This document shows, in pieces, positions 42,276-50,462 of a stretch of 64,000 bases of DNA. The notes beneath the pieces were generated by a model that was not told the origin of the DNA, did no database searches, and saw nothing but the letters and a program-made list of their open reading frames with translations. This DNA comes from Microterricola viridarii (lineage in GTDB: Bacteria; Actinomycetota; Actinomycetes; Actinomycetales; Microbacteriaceae), in assembly GCF_900104895.1 (NCBI RefSeq), contig NZ_LT629742.1:2604001-2668000 (forward strand). The letters run 5' to 3'. A program made the translations under genes and the position numbers. How positions within the stretch are numbered: position 1 is the stretch's first letter; every line of letters begins with the position of its first letter.

Positions 42276-42608
42276 CGGCACGCTGGGGCGCACCAGCGCG
42301 TGGCTGTCGCGCACCAGCTGCTCAACGAGGGAGTCGTCGAGGGTGCCGTCGAGCAGGAGCGTGACCCAGTGCTTCTTGTTCAGGTGATAGCCGGGTGTGA
42401 TGTGGCTCGGGTACTCCTCGCGGAGCGCCCGGCCCTCCTCCGGGTCGACCTTGACCGAGAGGGTGAGCGGCACGGCATCCAGAACGCCCAGCGCGAAGAT
42501 CTTGCCGTTGCCGCTTGTCTTGAACACCGTCGTCTGCTCGCCGAACGGGTACGTCTCGATAGCCTGGGGCAGGCTGAGGCAGAGGGTGGCCAGCTCATCT
42601 GGGGTCAT
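42258..42608 (-). CDS. MmcQ/YjbR family DNA-binding protein
   Basis: A 116-residue CyaY-like-fold protein: MTPDELATLCLSLPQAIETY, VFKTSGNGKIFALG, VKVDPEEGRALREEY, HLNKKHWVTLLLDGTL. The start at ATG 42608 is by family length; an ATG at 42659 would add 17 residues. Family proteins bind DNA but their role is poorly defined. Confidence 0.88.
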   Translation of the reverse strand: MTPDELATLCLSLPQAIETYPFGEQTTVFKTSGNGKIFALGVLDAVPLTLSVKVDPEEGRALREEYPSHITPGYHLNKKHWVTLLLDGTLDDSLVEQLVRDSHALVRPSVPRAPRG

Positions 42609-42745
42609 GGGGATCAGTTTAGGGAGCGCCGCAGACACCGCGACACGCCCTCGACGCATGCCCGGCTCCTGCGCATTTGCCCCGATAGTGTGGATTCGGG
42701 CATGATTGTGCGAACTGTGGCGCCCGAGCGACTACCGTTGAGGGT

Positions 42746-44623
42746 ATGACGTCTTCTGACACCACTCTGCCCGGCGAGGCCGAAACCGCCGCCCCCACCC
42801 TTACTTTTTCCGAGCTCGGGCTCGATGACCTCGTTCTCAAGGCCCTGAAAGACGTCGGCTACGAGACCCCGTCCGCCATCCAGGCCGCCACGATCCCGCC
42901 GCTTCTCGAAGGCCGCGACGTTCTCGGCACCGCCCAGACCGGCACCGGCAAGACCGCCGCGTTCGCGCTGCCCATCCTCTCGCGCCTCGACGTCTCGCAG
43001 AAGACCCCGCAGGCCCTCGTGCTCGCCCCGACCCGCGAGCTCGCCCTGCAGGTCTGCGAGGCGTTCGAGAAGTACGCCGCTCACCTCAAGGGTGTTCACG
43101 TGCTTCCGATCTACGGCGGCCAGGGCTACGGCGTCCAGCTCTCCGCCCTCCGTCGCGGCGTGCACATCGTCGTCGGCACGCCCGGTCGCATCATGGACCA
43201 CCTCTCCAAGGGCACTCTCGACCTCTCCGAGCTGAAGTTCCTCGTGCTCGACGAGGCCGACGAGATGCTCAAGATGGGCTTCGCCGAGGACGTCGAGACG
43301 ATTCTCGCCGACACCCCCGATGAGAAGCAGGTCGCACTCTTCTCGGCCACCATGCCGGCCGGCATCCGCCGCATCTCGGGCAAGTACCTCAAGGACCCCG
43401 AGGTCATCACGGTCAAGACCAAGACCACGACCTCCGCGAACATCACGCAGCGCTACCTGATGGTCGCGTACCCGCAGAAGGTCGACGCGCTCACCCGCAT
43501 CCTCGAGGTCGAGAACTTCGAGGGCATGATCGTCTTCACCCGCACCAAGAACGAGACAGAGACGCTCGCCGAGAAGCTGCGCGCCCGCGGCTATTCCGCC
43601 GCCGCGATCAACGGCGACGTCGCCCAGGTGCAGCGCGAGCGCACCGTCAACCAGCTGAAGTCGGGCAAGCTCGACATCCTGGTGGCCACGGATGTCGCAG
43701 CGCGCGGCCTCGACGTCGAGCGCATCAGCCACGTCGTCAACTACGACCTGCCGATCGACACCGAGTCCTACGTGCACCGCATCGGCCGCACCGGCCGCGC
43801 CGGCCGCAGCGGCCAGGCGATCAGCTTCGTCACCCCGCGCGAGCGCCGCATGCTCACCTCGATCGAGAAGGCCACGCGCCAGGAGATCACCCAGATGCAG
43901 CTGCCGAGCGTTGACGACGTCAACGTGACGCGCCTGGCCCGCTTCGACAGCGCCATCACCGAGGCGCTCAGCCAGGGCGACCGCATCGCGGAGTTCCGCG
44001 ACATCGTCAACCACTACATCAAGCACCACGACGTGCCGGAGGCCGATGTGGCCGCGGCCCTCGCCCTCGTCGCCCAGGGCGACACCCCGCTGCTGCTCTC
44101 GCCGGAGGAGGCGCGTGCTCAGCGTTTCGACCGCGAGGACCGCTTCGACCGGGGCTCGCGCGACGAGCGCAGCCGCGACGACCGCTACTCGCGTGACGAC
44201 CGCGGTGGCAGCCGCGACCGCGGTGACCGCCCCGAGCGCCCGGAGCGCCGCCCGCGCAGCAACGAGGGCCTCTCGACGTACCGCATCGCCGTCGGCAAGC
44301 GCCACAAGGTCGAGCCGCGCCAGATCGTCGGCGCCCTCGCCAACGAGGGTGGCCTCAGCCGGGACGACTTCGGTGCGATCCAGATCCGCCCCGACTTCTC
44401 GCTCGTCGACCTGCCGGCAAACCTCAGCCAGGACACGCTGGCGCGCCTCGAGAACACCCGCATCAGCGGCAAGCTCATCGAGCTGCGCCCGGACAGCGGT
44501 GCGCCTGCGCGCCGTGACGACCGTGGCTCCTACGGCGACCGCGACCGCGGTGGCTACGGTGACCGCGACCGCGGCGGCGATCGCGGTGGCTACGGCGACC
44601 GCAAGCCGCGCGAGCGCTACTAA
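42746..44623 (+). CDS. deaD: DEAD-box RNA helicase, DeaD-like
   Basis: A 625-residue RNA helicase. Motifs: TPSAIQAATIPPLLEGRD (Q motif), AQTGTGKTAAFALP, PTRELALQV, VLDEADEML, SATMP, DVAARGLDVE, HRIGRTGRAG. A DbpA-type RNA-binding domain lies near 490-570 (YRIAVGKRHKVEPRQIVGAL). The C-terminus has Arg/Gly/Asp-rich repeats (GDRDRGG). It likely works in ribosome assembly or RNA decay, often at low temperature. Confidence 0.95.
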   Translation: MTSSDTTLPGEAETAAPTLTFSELGLDDLVLKALKDVGYETPSAIQAATIPPLLEGRDVLGTAQTGTGKTAAFALPILSRLDVSQKTPQALVLAPTRELALQVCEAFEKYAAHLKGVHVLPIYGGQGYGVQLSALRRGVHIVVGTPGRIMDHLSKGTLDLSELKFLVLDEADEMLKMGFAEDVETILADTPDEKQVALFSATMPAGIRRISGKYLKDPEVITVKTKTTTSANITQRYLMVAYPQKVDALTRILEVENFEGMIVFTRTKNETETLAEKLRARGYSAAAINGDVAQVQRERTVNQLKSGKLDILVATDVAARGLDVERISHVVNYDLPIDTESYVHRIGRTGRAGRSGQAISFVTPRERRMLTSIEKATRQEITQMQLPSVDDVNVTRLARFDSAITEALSQGDRIAEFRDIVNHYIKHHDVPEADVAAALALVAQGDTPLLLSPEEARAQRFDREDRFDRGSRDERSRDDRYSRDDRGGSRDRGDRPERPERRPRSNEGLSTYRIAVGKRHKVEPRQIVGALANEGGLSRDDFGAIQIRPDFSLVDLPANLSQDTLARLENTRISGKLIELRPDSGAPARRDDRGSYGDRDRGGYGDRDRGGDRGGYGDRKPRERY

Positions 44624-44658
44624 GCACCACGGCGCCCTCCTGAGCGCCTGACCCCTCC

Positions 44659-44720
44659 GAGCGGGGGCTTCTGCACAGTGTTGAACCTCGACACCGTGCA
44701 GAAGCCCCCGCTCGTTTGTG
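44659..44720 (+). terminator. terminator after the helicase gene
   Basis: Eighteen-base perfect outer arms (GAGCGGGGGCTTCTGCAC and complement) and GTTTGTGT after the stem. Confidence 0.85.
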
Positions 44721-44848
44721 TCTGAGCGGGTTTGGCGGATGCCGGCCGGCACCGTCCATAGCGGACTCCCAGCCCGCTCAGGGCAGGGGCATGGCGTGGC
44801 CACGCATGCTCGGAGTACGCTCCGACAACCAGAACTCGCGAGGTCCCC

Positions 44849-45826
44849 ATGAGCCGCATCCCCGAACCAGAGTCCACCCCGGCCGGCCCGGCATTCGAGG
44901 GCCGCCTGCTCGACCGGGCCGACGAGGAGGTGGTCGATCAGGGCGTCGCGTTCGACATCGGCACGCTGCTGAGCCGGCGCGGCGTGCTCAGCGTGTTCGG
45001 CGCCGGCCTCGGGGCCGTGCTCCTGGCTGCCTGCACCCCGGGCGGCTCGGGCGGCACGTCCTCCGGCGCGGCGACGGCGGGCACCGCGACGGGCGAGATC
45101 CCCGACGAGACGGCCGGCCCGTACCCCGGTGACGGCTCGAACGGGCCAGACATTTTCGAGCAGTCGGGGATCGTGCGCAGCGACATCCGCTCCAGCATCG
45201 ATGGCGGCGCCACCGCGACGGGCGTGCCGATGGCCATCACGCTGACGATCCTCGACATGGCGGGCAACGACGTGCCGTTCGCCGGCGTGGCCGTCTACGT
45301 CTGGCACTGCGACAGCGGCGGTGGCTACTCGATGTACTCGAACGGGCTGGAGAACGTCACCTACCTGCGCGGCGTGCAGGTGGCCGACAGCGCCGGGAAG
45401 GTTTCCTACACGTCGATCTTCCCGGCCTGCTACACGGGGCGCTGGCCGCACGTGCACTTCGAGGTGTACCCCGGCGTCGGCGCCATCACCGACTCGGCGA
45501 ACGCCATCTCCACCTCGCAGCTGGCGCTGCCGCAGGACGTCTGCGAGACCGTGTACGCCCTGGACGGGTACGAGGGCTCCGCAGAGAACCTCGCCCAGGT
45601 CAGCCTCGCCAGCGACAACGTGTTCGGCGACGATGGCGGCGCGCTGCAGCTGGCCACGGTGACCGGCGACGCGACATCCGGCTACCAGGTCTCCCTCACG
45701 GTGCGGGTGGACACTCGCACGACGCCGACCGCGGGCTCGGCGCCGGGCGGCGGAGGCGGAAACGGCGGCGGCGGAGGGACACCTCCGAGCGGCGGGCCCG
45801 GTGGCGGGCCGCCGCCCTCGAACTGA
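44849..45826 (+). CDS. exported intradiol ring-cleavage dioxygenase-like lipoprotein
   Basis: A 325-residue protein. A twin-arginine-type signal (LSRRGVLSVFGAGLGAVLLA) with lipobox LAACTPG puts a folded enzyme on the outside of the membrane. The catalytic domain resembles protocatechuate 3,4-dioxygenase beta: PDETAGPYPGDG, VAVYVWHCDSGGGYSMYS, then YTGRWPHVHFEVYPG with candidate iron-ligand Tyr and His residues. The tail is Gly/Pro-rich. Aromatic ring cleavage outside the cell is unusual; the true substrate is unknown. Confidence 0.88.
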   Translation: MSRIPEPESTPAGPAFEGRLLDRADEEVVDQGVAFDIGTLLSRRGVLSVFGAGLGAVLLAACTPGGSGGTSSGAATAGTATGEIPDETAGPYPGDGSNGPDIFEQSGIVRSDIRSSIDGGATATGVPMAITLTILDMAGNDVPFAGVAVYVWHCDSGGGYSMYSNGLENVTYLRGVQVADSAGKVSYTSIFPACYTGRWPHVHFEVYPGVGAITDSANAISTSQLALPQDVCETVYALDGYEGSAENLAQVSLASDNVFGDDGGALQLATVTGDATSGYQVSLTVRVDTRTTPTAGSAPGGGGGNGGGGGTPPSGGPGGGPPPSN

Positions 45827-45841
45827 GAGCGGGAGAGTGAT

Positions 45842-45890
45842 CGCCGGGCGCCGACACGCCCGGCGCGGGACGGCGGCTTCATGCGCCGTC
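45842..45890 (+). terminator. tandem hairpins after the dioxygenase gene
   Basis: CGCCGGGCG/CGCCCGGCG (45842-45865) and GACGGCG/CGCCGTC (45869-45890). Neither has a T run, so termination is probable but unproven. Confidence 0.5.
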
Positions 45891-45931
45891 ATCCGGTCGG
45901 CGGGCATGGACGCGCTCGCTACGCTGGACCC

Positions 45932-46477
45932 ATGAAAATCCCCCTCTTTTCCGCGGCCATCGTCGGCGCCCTGTTGTTGAGCGGTTGCGCTGCGAGCACG
46001 GATGCCGCACCAGAACCGACCACCCCCGCTGTCGCGAGCGACGCCGCCGCGCCCGGCGCGGGCGAGAGCTGTTCGGGCGTCGAAGTCGTCGTCGACTTCG
46101 GCATCCTGGACTCCCCCGCCGTCACCGACTGCATCGACGCCGACGCGGCGATCGCCGCCGCCGACGCGATCGCGCAGGCCGGAGTGGCGACAGAGGGCAA
46201 CGCCGACTACGGCGACGCCGTGGTCTGCCGCGTCGACGGCCGCCCGGCCGCCGACGAGACCGTCGAGGTGCCGGGCGAGGCGCCGTTCACCGAGCCGTGC
46301 AGCTCGATGTCCCCCGCGTACGCTTTCTGGGCGCTCTGGGTGAAGCCGGCCGCCGACGCCGACTGGGGCTTCGCCATGGAGGGCCTCTCCACGCTGCAGG
46401 CCGAGCCCGGCCAGAGCATCGGCCTCGTCTACACCACCGGCTCCGGCACCGAGCCGCAGCCCCCGGCGGCGGGCTAG
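45932..46477 (+). CDS. lipoprotein associated with the ECF-type transporter
   Basis: A 181-residue lipoprotein with signal IPLFSAAIVGALLLSGCAAS. It has conserved Cys residues (GESCSGVEVVVDFG, ADYGDAVVCRVDG, FTEPCSSM) and a C-terminal stretch with aromatic residues (YAFWALWVKPAADADWGFAM). This resembles the DUF4430/SCO2322-like lipoproteins encoded beside actinobacterial ECF transporters, a family that includes cobalamin binders, but similarity is weak. It ends directly before the GTG of the fused transporter. Confidence 0.6.
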   Translation: MKIPLFSAAIVGALLLSGCAASTDAAPEPTTPAVASDAAAPGAGESCSGVEVVVDFGILDSPAVTDCIDADAAIAAADAIAQAGVATEGNADYGDAVVCRVDGRPAADETVEVPGEAPFTEPCSSMSPAYAFWALWVKPAADADWGFAMEGLSTLQAEPGQSIGLVYTTGSGTEPQPPAAG

Positions 46478-48463
46478 GTGCGCTTCCACGCGGGCGCCCT
46501 GCGCACGGCGGCACTCGTTGCCGCCGTGTTCGTGGCGACCCGCGTGGTCTACCGCATCGTCTTCGGCGGGGCGGGCGGCAGCGGCATCCTGCTGCTCGAC
46601 CTGCCCCGCATCCCGCTCGGCGGGCCGTTCGCGCACGTCGCCCTCTTCGGCCCCATCACGACGGGCGGCCTCTGGAACGCGGCGCTCAGCGCGCTGCCCT
46701 TCGCGGCCGTCATCCTTGCCTTCGGGCTCGTCAACGCCGTCGTCGACATGCGCAGGCTGTTCGTGCACGGCTCGACCCGCGGGCCGCTGCGGGCGATCAG
46801 CCGCTCGCTCGTGATCGCCTGGTCGACCGCCCCCGCGCTGGCGCAGGCTGTGCGCAGGCTCCGCCGGGCCGCCGCACTGCGCGGCGAACGCGGGAGAGCC
46901 GCGCTGCTGGTGCCCGTGTTCGAGCAGACCATCGAGCGGGCGCTCGCCCTCGCGGCTTCCATGGAGGTGCGCGGCTTCGCGGCGCGGCATCCGCTGCCAG
47001 CCGCAACGCCGCTCGCCGAGACGCACGCGCCGGTCGCAGAGTTGACGGATGCCGGCCTCCACCGCGACGGCGCGACGCTCCTTTCGGGAATGTCCTTCAC
47101 TATTACCCCCGGTACCTTTACGGTGCTCGTCGGGCCCACCGGCGCGGGAAAGTCCAGCCTGCTGCGCGGCCTCGACGGCCTGTTCCAGCACTTCGACGGC
47201 GGGCAGCAGAGCGGGCGCATCCGTGTTGCGGGCCTCGACCGGGCCACGACCCCTCCGCGCGAGACGGCCGCGTTCGTCGGCTCGGTCGCGCAGAACGTGC
47301 GCCTCGGCTTCGCCACCGCCACCGTGCACGAGGAGATCGGCTTCGCGCTGGCCGTGCAGGGCGTCGCGGAGCCGGCGCGCACCGCGCGGGTGCGGGCGAC
47401 GGCCGAGCTGCTCACGATCGGGCATCTGCTCGACCGCGACATCGTTGCGCTCTCGGCCGGCGAGGCGACCCTCGTCGCGATCGCCGCCGCGGTCGTCGCC
47501 CGGCCGCGGCTCCTGCTCGTCGACGAGCCACTCGCCGAGCTCGACGACGCGGCTCGCCTTCGGGTGTCCGCGGCGTTGGGCGGGCTCGTGCGGGAGCAGG
47601 GCGTCGCGGTGATCGTCGCCGAGCACCAGTGGGAGCTCTGGCAGCCGCTCGCCCAGCAGTGGCTGCAGATCGACAGTGGGCGGGTGCGGGTGTCCGCGGA
47701 GGCGCCCGCGGAGCTGCCCGCGGAACGACTCGAGGCCCCTCCTGCCGCTCCGGCCGCGGCCGCCTGTGCCCGGCATCCGCTCGCCCACGTTCGCGGGTTG
47801 AGCGTCACGCACGACGGAGCAACCGTCGTCGACGGAGCCGCGTTCGAGCTGGCCGCCGGCGAGCTCGTGGCGCTGTCCGGCCCGAACGGCGCGGGCAAGT
47901 CGAGCCTGCTCCTGGCGATGGCGCTGGCGGATGCCGCCGGAACCGTGCTCGTCGCCGGCGACGACGTCGCGGCGCTCGCCCCGGCCCAGCGGCGGCGGCG
48001 CATCGCGCTGGTGCCGGAGCGCGTCGACGAGCTCTTCCTTCAGACCAGCGTGGCGGCGGAGTGTCGGCGGGCGGACCGCGCCGACTCCCCCGCCGTGCCG
48101 ACCGACACGACCTTTGCGCGGCTGCTCGGGCAGGACGCGGGCAGCCCGAGCCACGTCGAGCTGTTGCTGCGGCATCCGCGGGACCTCTCGGCCGGGCAGC
48201 AGCTCTGCCTCGCCCTGGCGATCCAGTTGGCGCCGGGGCCTGACGTGCTGCTCGTCGACGAGCCGTCACGGGGCCTGGACCCGGCGACCCGGCGGATGGT
48301 CGGCCTCGCGCTGCAGCGTGCAGCCCTGCACGGAGAGCCGGAGGGCGGGCGAGCCGTGCTGTTCGCCACGCACGACGCCGGCTTCGCGCGGAGCTACGCC
48401 GAACGACGGCTGCGCCTGGCCGATGGCCGGCTGCAGGCCGAGGACGCGGCGGTGCCACGATGA
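46478..48463 (+). CDS. fused ECF transporter T component and two ATPases
   Basis: A 661-residue protein joining an EcfT-like membrane domain (residues 1-110, several helices, then a coupling-helix region AQAVRRLRRAAALRGERG) to two ABC domains. ABC 1 has VLVGPTGAGKSSLLRGLDGL and LSAGEATLVAI; ABC 2 has LSGPNGAGKSSLLLAMALAD and LSAGQQLCLAL with VDEPSRGLDPATRRM. The usual LSGGQ signature is altered in both. ECF transporters take up vitamins or metals with a separate S component, here the next gene. Confidence 0.88.
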   Translation: MRFHAGALRTAALVAAVFVATRVVYRIVFGGAGGSGILLLDLPRIPLGGPFAHVALFGPITTGGLWNAALSALPFAAVILAFGLVNAVVDMRRLFVHGSTRGPLRAISRSLVIAWSTAPALAQAVRRLRRAAALRGERGRAALLVPVFEQTIERALALAASMEVRGFAARHPLPAATPLAETHAPVAELTDAGLHRDGATLLSGMSFTITPGTFTVLVGPTGAGKSSLLRGLDGLFQHFDGGQQSGRIRVAGLDRATTPPRETAAFVGSVAQNVRLGFATATVHEEIGFALAVQGVAEPARTARVRATAELLTIGHLLDRDIVALSAGEATLVAIAAAVVARPRLLLVDEPLAELDDAARLRVSAALGGLVREQGVAVIVAEHQWELWQPLAQQWLQIDSGRVRVSAEAPAELPAERLEAPPAAPAAAACARHPLAHVRGLSVTHDGATVVDGAAFELAAGELVALSGPNGAGKSSLLLAMALADAAGTVLVAGDDVAALAPAQRRRRIALVPERVDELFLQTSVAAECRRADRADSPAVPTDTTFARLLGQDAGSPSHVELLLRHPRDLSAGQQLCLALAIQLAPGPDVLLVDEPSRGLDPATRRMVGLALQRAALHGEPEGGRAVLFATHDAGFARSYAERRLRLADGRLQAEDAAVPR

Positions 48464-49287
48464 GCCGCGCCACCTGGACAGCGCCCGCCCTCGCCACCGG
48501 CAGCCTGCTGGCGTTCGCGGGCTTCGCCTGGCCGCTGCTGGCCAGTGCCGTGCCGGCCGATGCCCAACGGGCCGCGCCATACGTCGCCATGGCCCTGGTG
48601 CCGGCCGCCATCGCCGTCGTCGCGCTGGCGCTCGACCGCGAGATGCACTCGGCCAAGGCCGTCGCACTGCTCGGTGTGCTCGCGGCAATCGGCGCGGGCA
48701 TCCGCATCGCCGGCGCCGGTGTCGGGGGCATCGAGGCAGTGTTCATCGTGCTGATCCTGGCCGGCCGCGCCTACGGCGCCCGCTTCGGCTTCCTGCTCGG
48801 GCTCATCACGATCGCGGTGTCGTCGCTGCTCTGGGGCGGATTCGGCCCGTGGACGCCGTTCCAGATGTTCGCCTGCGCCTGGGTGGCGGCGGGGGCCGGC
48901 CTGTTGCCGCGCATCCGGCCGCGGGTGCGCGGTGGGGCGGATGCGGCGTCCGCCAGTGCCGCGCTGGCCGCGCTTTCCGCGGTGAGGCGGGCGGGCAGAC
49001 TCGAGATCCTGATGCTCGCCGGGTACGGGGTCGCGGCGTCTTATCTGTTCGGGCTGCTGATGAACATCTGGTTCTGGCCGTTCGCGGTCGGCATGGGCAC
49101 GGACATCTCCTATGAGGCCGGCGCCCCGCTCGGCACGAACCTGGCCTCGTTCGCCCTGTACTCGCTGGTGAGCTCGACGCTGACGTGGGACACCGTGCGG
49201 GCCGTCACCACCGTGGTCGGGCTGGCCCTGCTCGGCCCGGCGCTGCTGGCCGCTCTCCGCCGCGCGAAGCTCCCCGCCGCGCGCTGA
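48460..49287 (+). CDS. ECF transporter S component (possibly cobalamin-type)
   Basis: A 275-residue membrane protein with six to eight hydrophobic segments: GSLLAFAGFAWPLLASAV, AYGARFGFLLGLITIAVSSL with WGGFGPWTPFQMFACAW, and a late pair near 175-250. WTPFQM-type loops occur in CbrT-like cobalamin S components. ATGA overlap with the T-A-A gene. metH lies close by, which fits cobalamin uptake, but cobalt or another ligand is not excluded. Confidence 0.8.
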   Translation: MSRATWTAPALATGSLLAFAGFAWPLLASAVPADAQRAAPYVAMALVPAAIAVVALALDREMHSAKAVALLGVLAAIGAGIRIAGAGVGGIEAVFIVLILAGRAYGARFGFLLGLITIAVSSLLWGGFGPWTPFQMFACAWVAAGAGLLPRIRPRVRGGADAASASAALAALSAVRRAGRLEILMLAGYGVAASYLFGLLMNIWFWPFAVGMGTDISYEAGAPLGTNLASFALYSLVSSTLTWDTVRAVTTVVGLALLGPALLAALRRAKLPAAR

Positions 49288-49307
49288 GCACCAGCCTCGG
49301 CCACACC

Positions 49308-50459
49308 CGCTGGTCGAGTAGCGAGGAACGAGCGTATCGAGACCCGGTTGCGAGGTCTCGATACGGCGCTGGCGCGCCTACTCGACCAACGGGGATGGGC
49401 AGGCCCGGCGCTGTTGGCTTCGGTCGCTGGCGCTCCCTCGAGCCAACGGGGATGGGCCCTCCCCTACCCTCCGCACGCTGGCTAGAGGGAGCGAGGAACG
49501 AGCGACCGAAGCCCCGGAGCCAACCGGATCGGGTTGCGAGGTCTCGATACGGCGCTGGCGCGCCTACTCGACCAACGGGGAACGGCCCGGCGCTGTTGGC
49601 TTCGGTCGCTGGCGCTCCCTCGAGCCAACGGGGATGGGCCCTCCCCTCCCCACGTCGGCTAGAGGGAGCGAGGAACGAGCGACCGAAGCCCCGGAGCCAA
49701 CCGGATACGGTTGCGAGGTCTCGATACGGCGCTGGCGCGCCTACTCGATCAACGCTGAGGGGCACGGCCGGCGCTGTTGGCTTCGGTCGCTGGCGCTCCC
49801 TCGAGCCAACCGGGATGGGCCCTCCCCTCCGCACGTTGGCTAGAGGGAGCGAGGAACGAGCGACCGAAGCCCCGGGGCCAACCGGACCCGGTTGCGAGGT
49901 CTCGATACGGCGCTGGCGCGCCTACTCGACCAACGGGGAGGGGCGCGGCAGGGCGGACGGTGTTGGCTTCGGTCGCTGGCGCTCCCTCGAGCCAACGGGG
50001 ATGGGCCCTCCCCTCCCCTCCGCACGCTGGCTAGAGGGAGCGAGGAACGAGCACCCGAAGCCCCGGAGCCAACCGGACCAGGTTGCGAGGTCTCGATACG
50101 GCGCTGGCGCGCCTACTCGACCAACGGAGATGGGCACGCCCGGCGGTGTTGGCTTCGGTCGCTGGCGCTCCCTCGAGCCAACGGGAGACCCCACGCCCGC
50201 CGGACCGCGCCACGCCCCTCCGCACGCTGGCTAGAGGGAGCGAGGAACGAGCGACCGAAGCCCCGGAGCCAACCGGGTCCGGTTGCGAGGTCTCGATACG
50301 GCGCTGGCGCGCCTACTCGACCAACGGGGAGGGGCATGACTGGCGGTGTTGGCTTCGGTCGCTGGCGCTCCCTCGAGCCAACGGGAGTTTCCACGTCGGC
50401 TCGAGGGAGCGAGGAACGAGCGACCGAAGCCCCGGAGCCAACGGGAGCTCCAGCGCCGG
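49308..50459. repeat. six-unit array of composite inverted repeats
   Basis: About 1.15 kb between the convergent S-component and metH genes. The A module is GGTCTCGATACG, core, CCTACTCGACCA; the B module is TTGGCTTCGGTCG, core, CTCCCTCGAGCCAA. Each unit is A, then forward B, a short GATGGGCC-like spacer and an inverted B; unit starts near 49346, 49532, 49709, 49890, 50081 and 50281 (spacing 177-200 bases). An inverted A copy opens the array. Forward copies have a GCTGGCGC core and inverted ones CGAGGAACGAG. ORFs read here are repeat artefacts. Confidence 0.9.
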
Positions 50460-50462
50460 CGG

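Noticed and set aside
42690-42720. CCCGATAGTG-like -10 before the helicase gene
   Set aside because: No TAAC 15 bases upstream, so it does not fit the flagellar promoter set.
45827-45931. Cobalamin riboswitch before the ECF cassette
   Set aside because: The gap is only about 105 bases, too short for the known element, and holds two terminator-like hairpins instead.
42614-48175. Minus-strand 1853-codon open frame
   Set aside because: Antisense of the helicase, dioxygenase and ECF genes; no ribosome-binding site or domain.
49308-50459. CRISPR array
   Set aside because: Repeats occur in both orientations, spacers are not unique short sequences, and no cas gene is present.
49308-50459. Protein genes inside the repeat array
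   Set aside because: All frames there are translations of the same repeated units in several phases.
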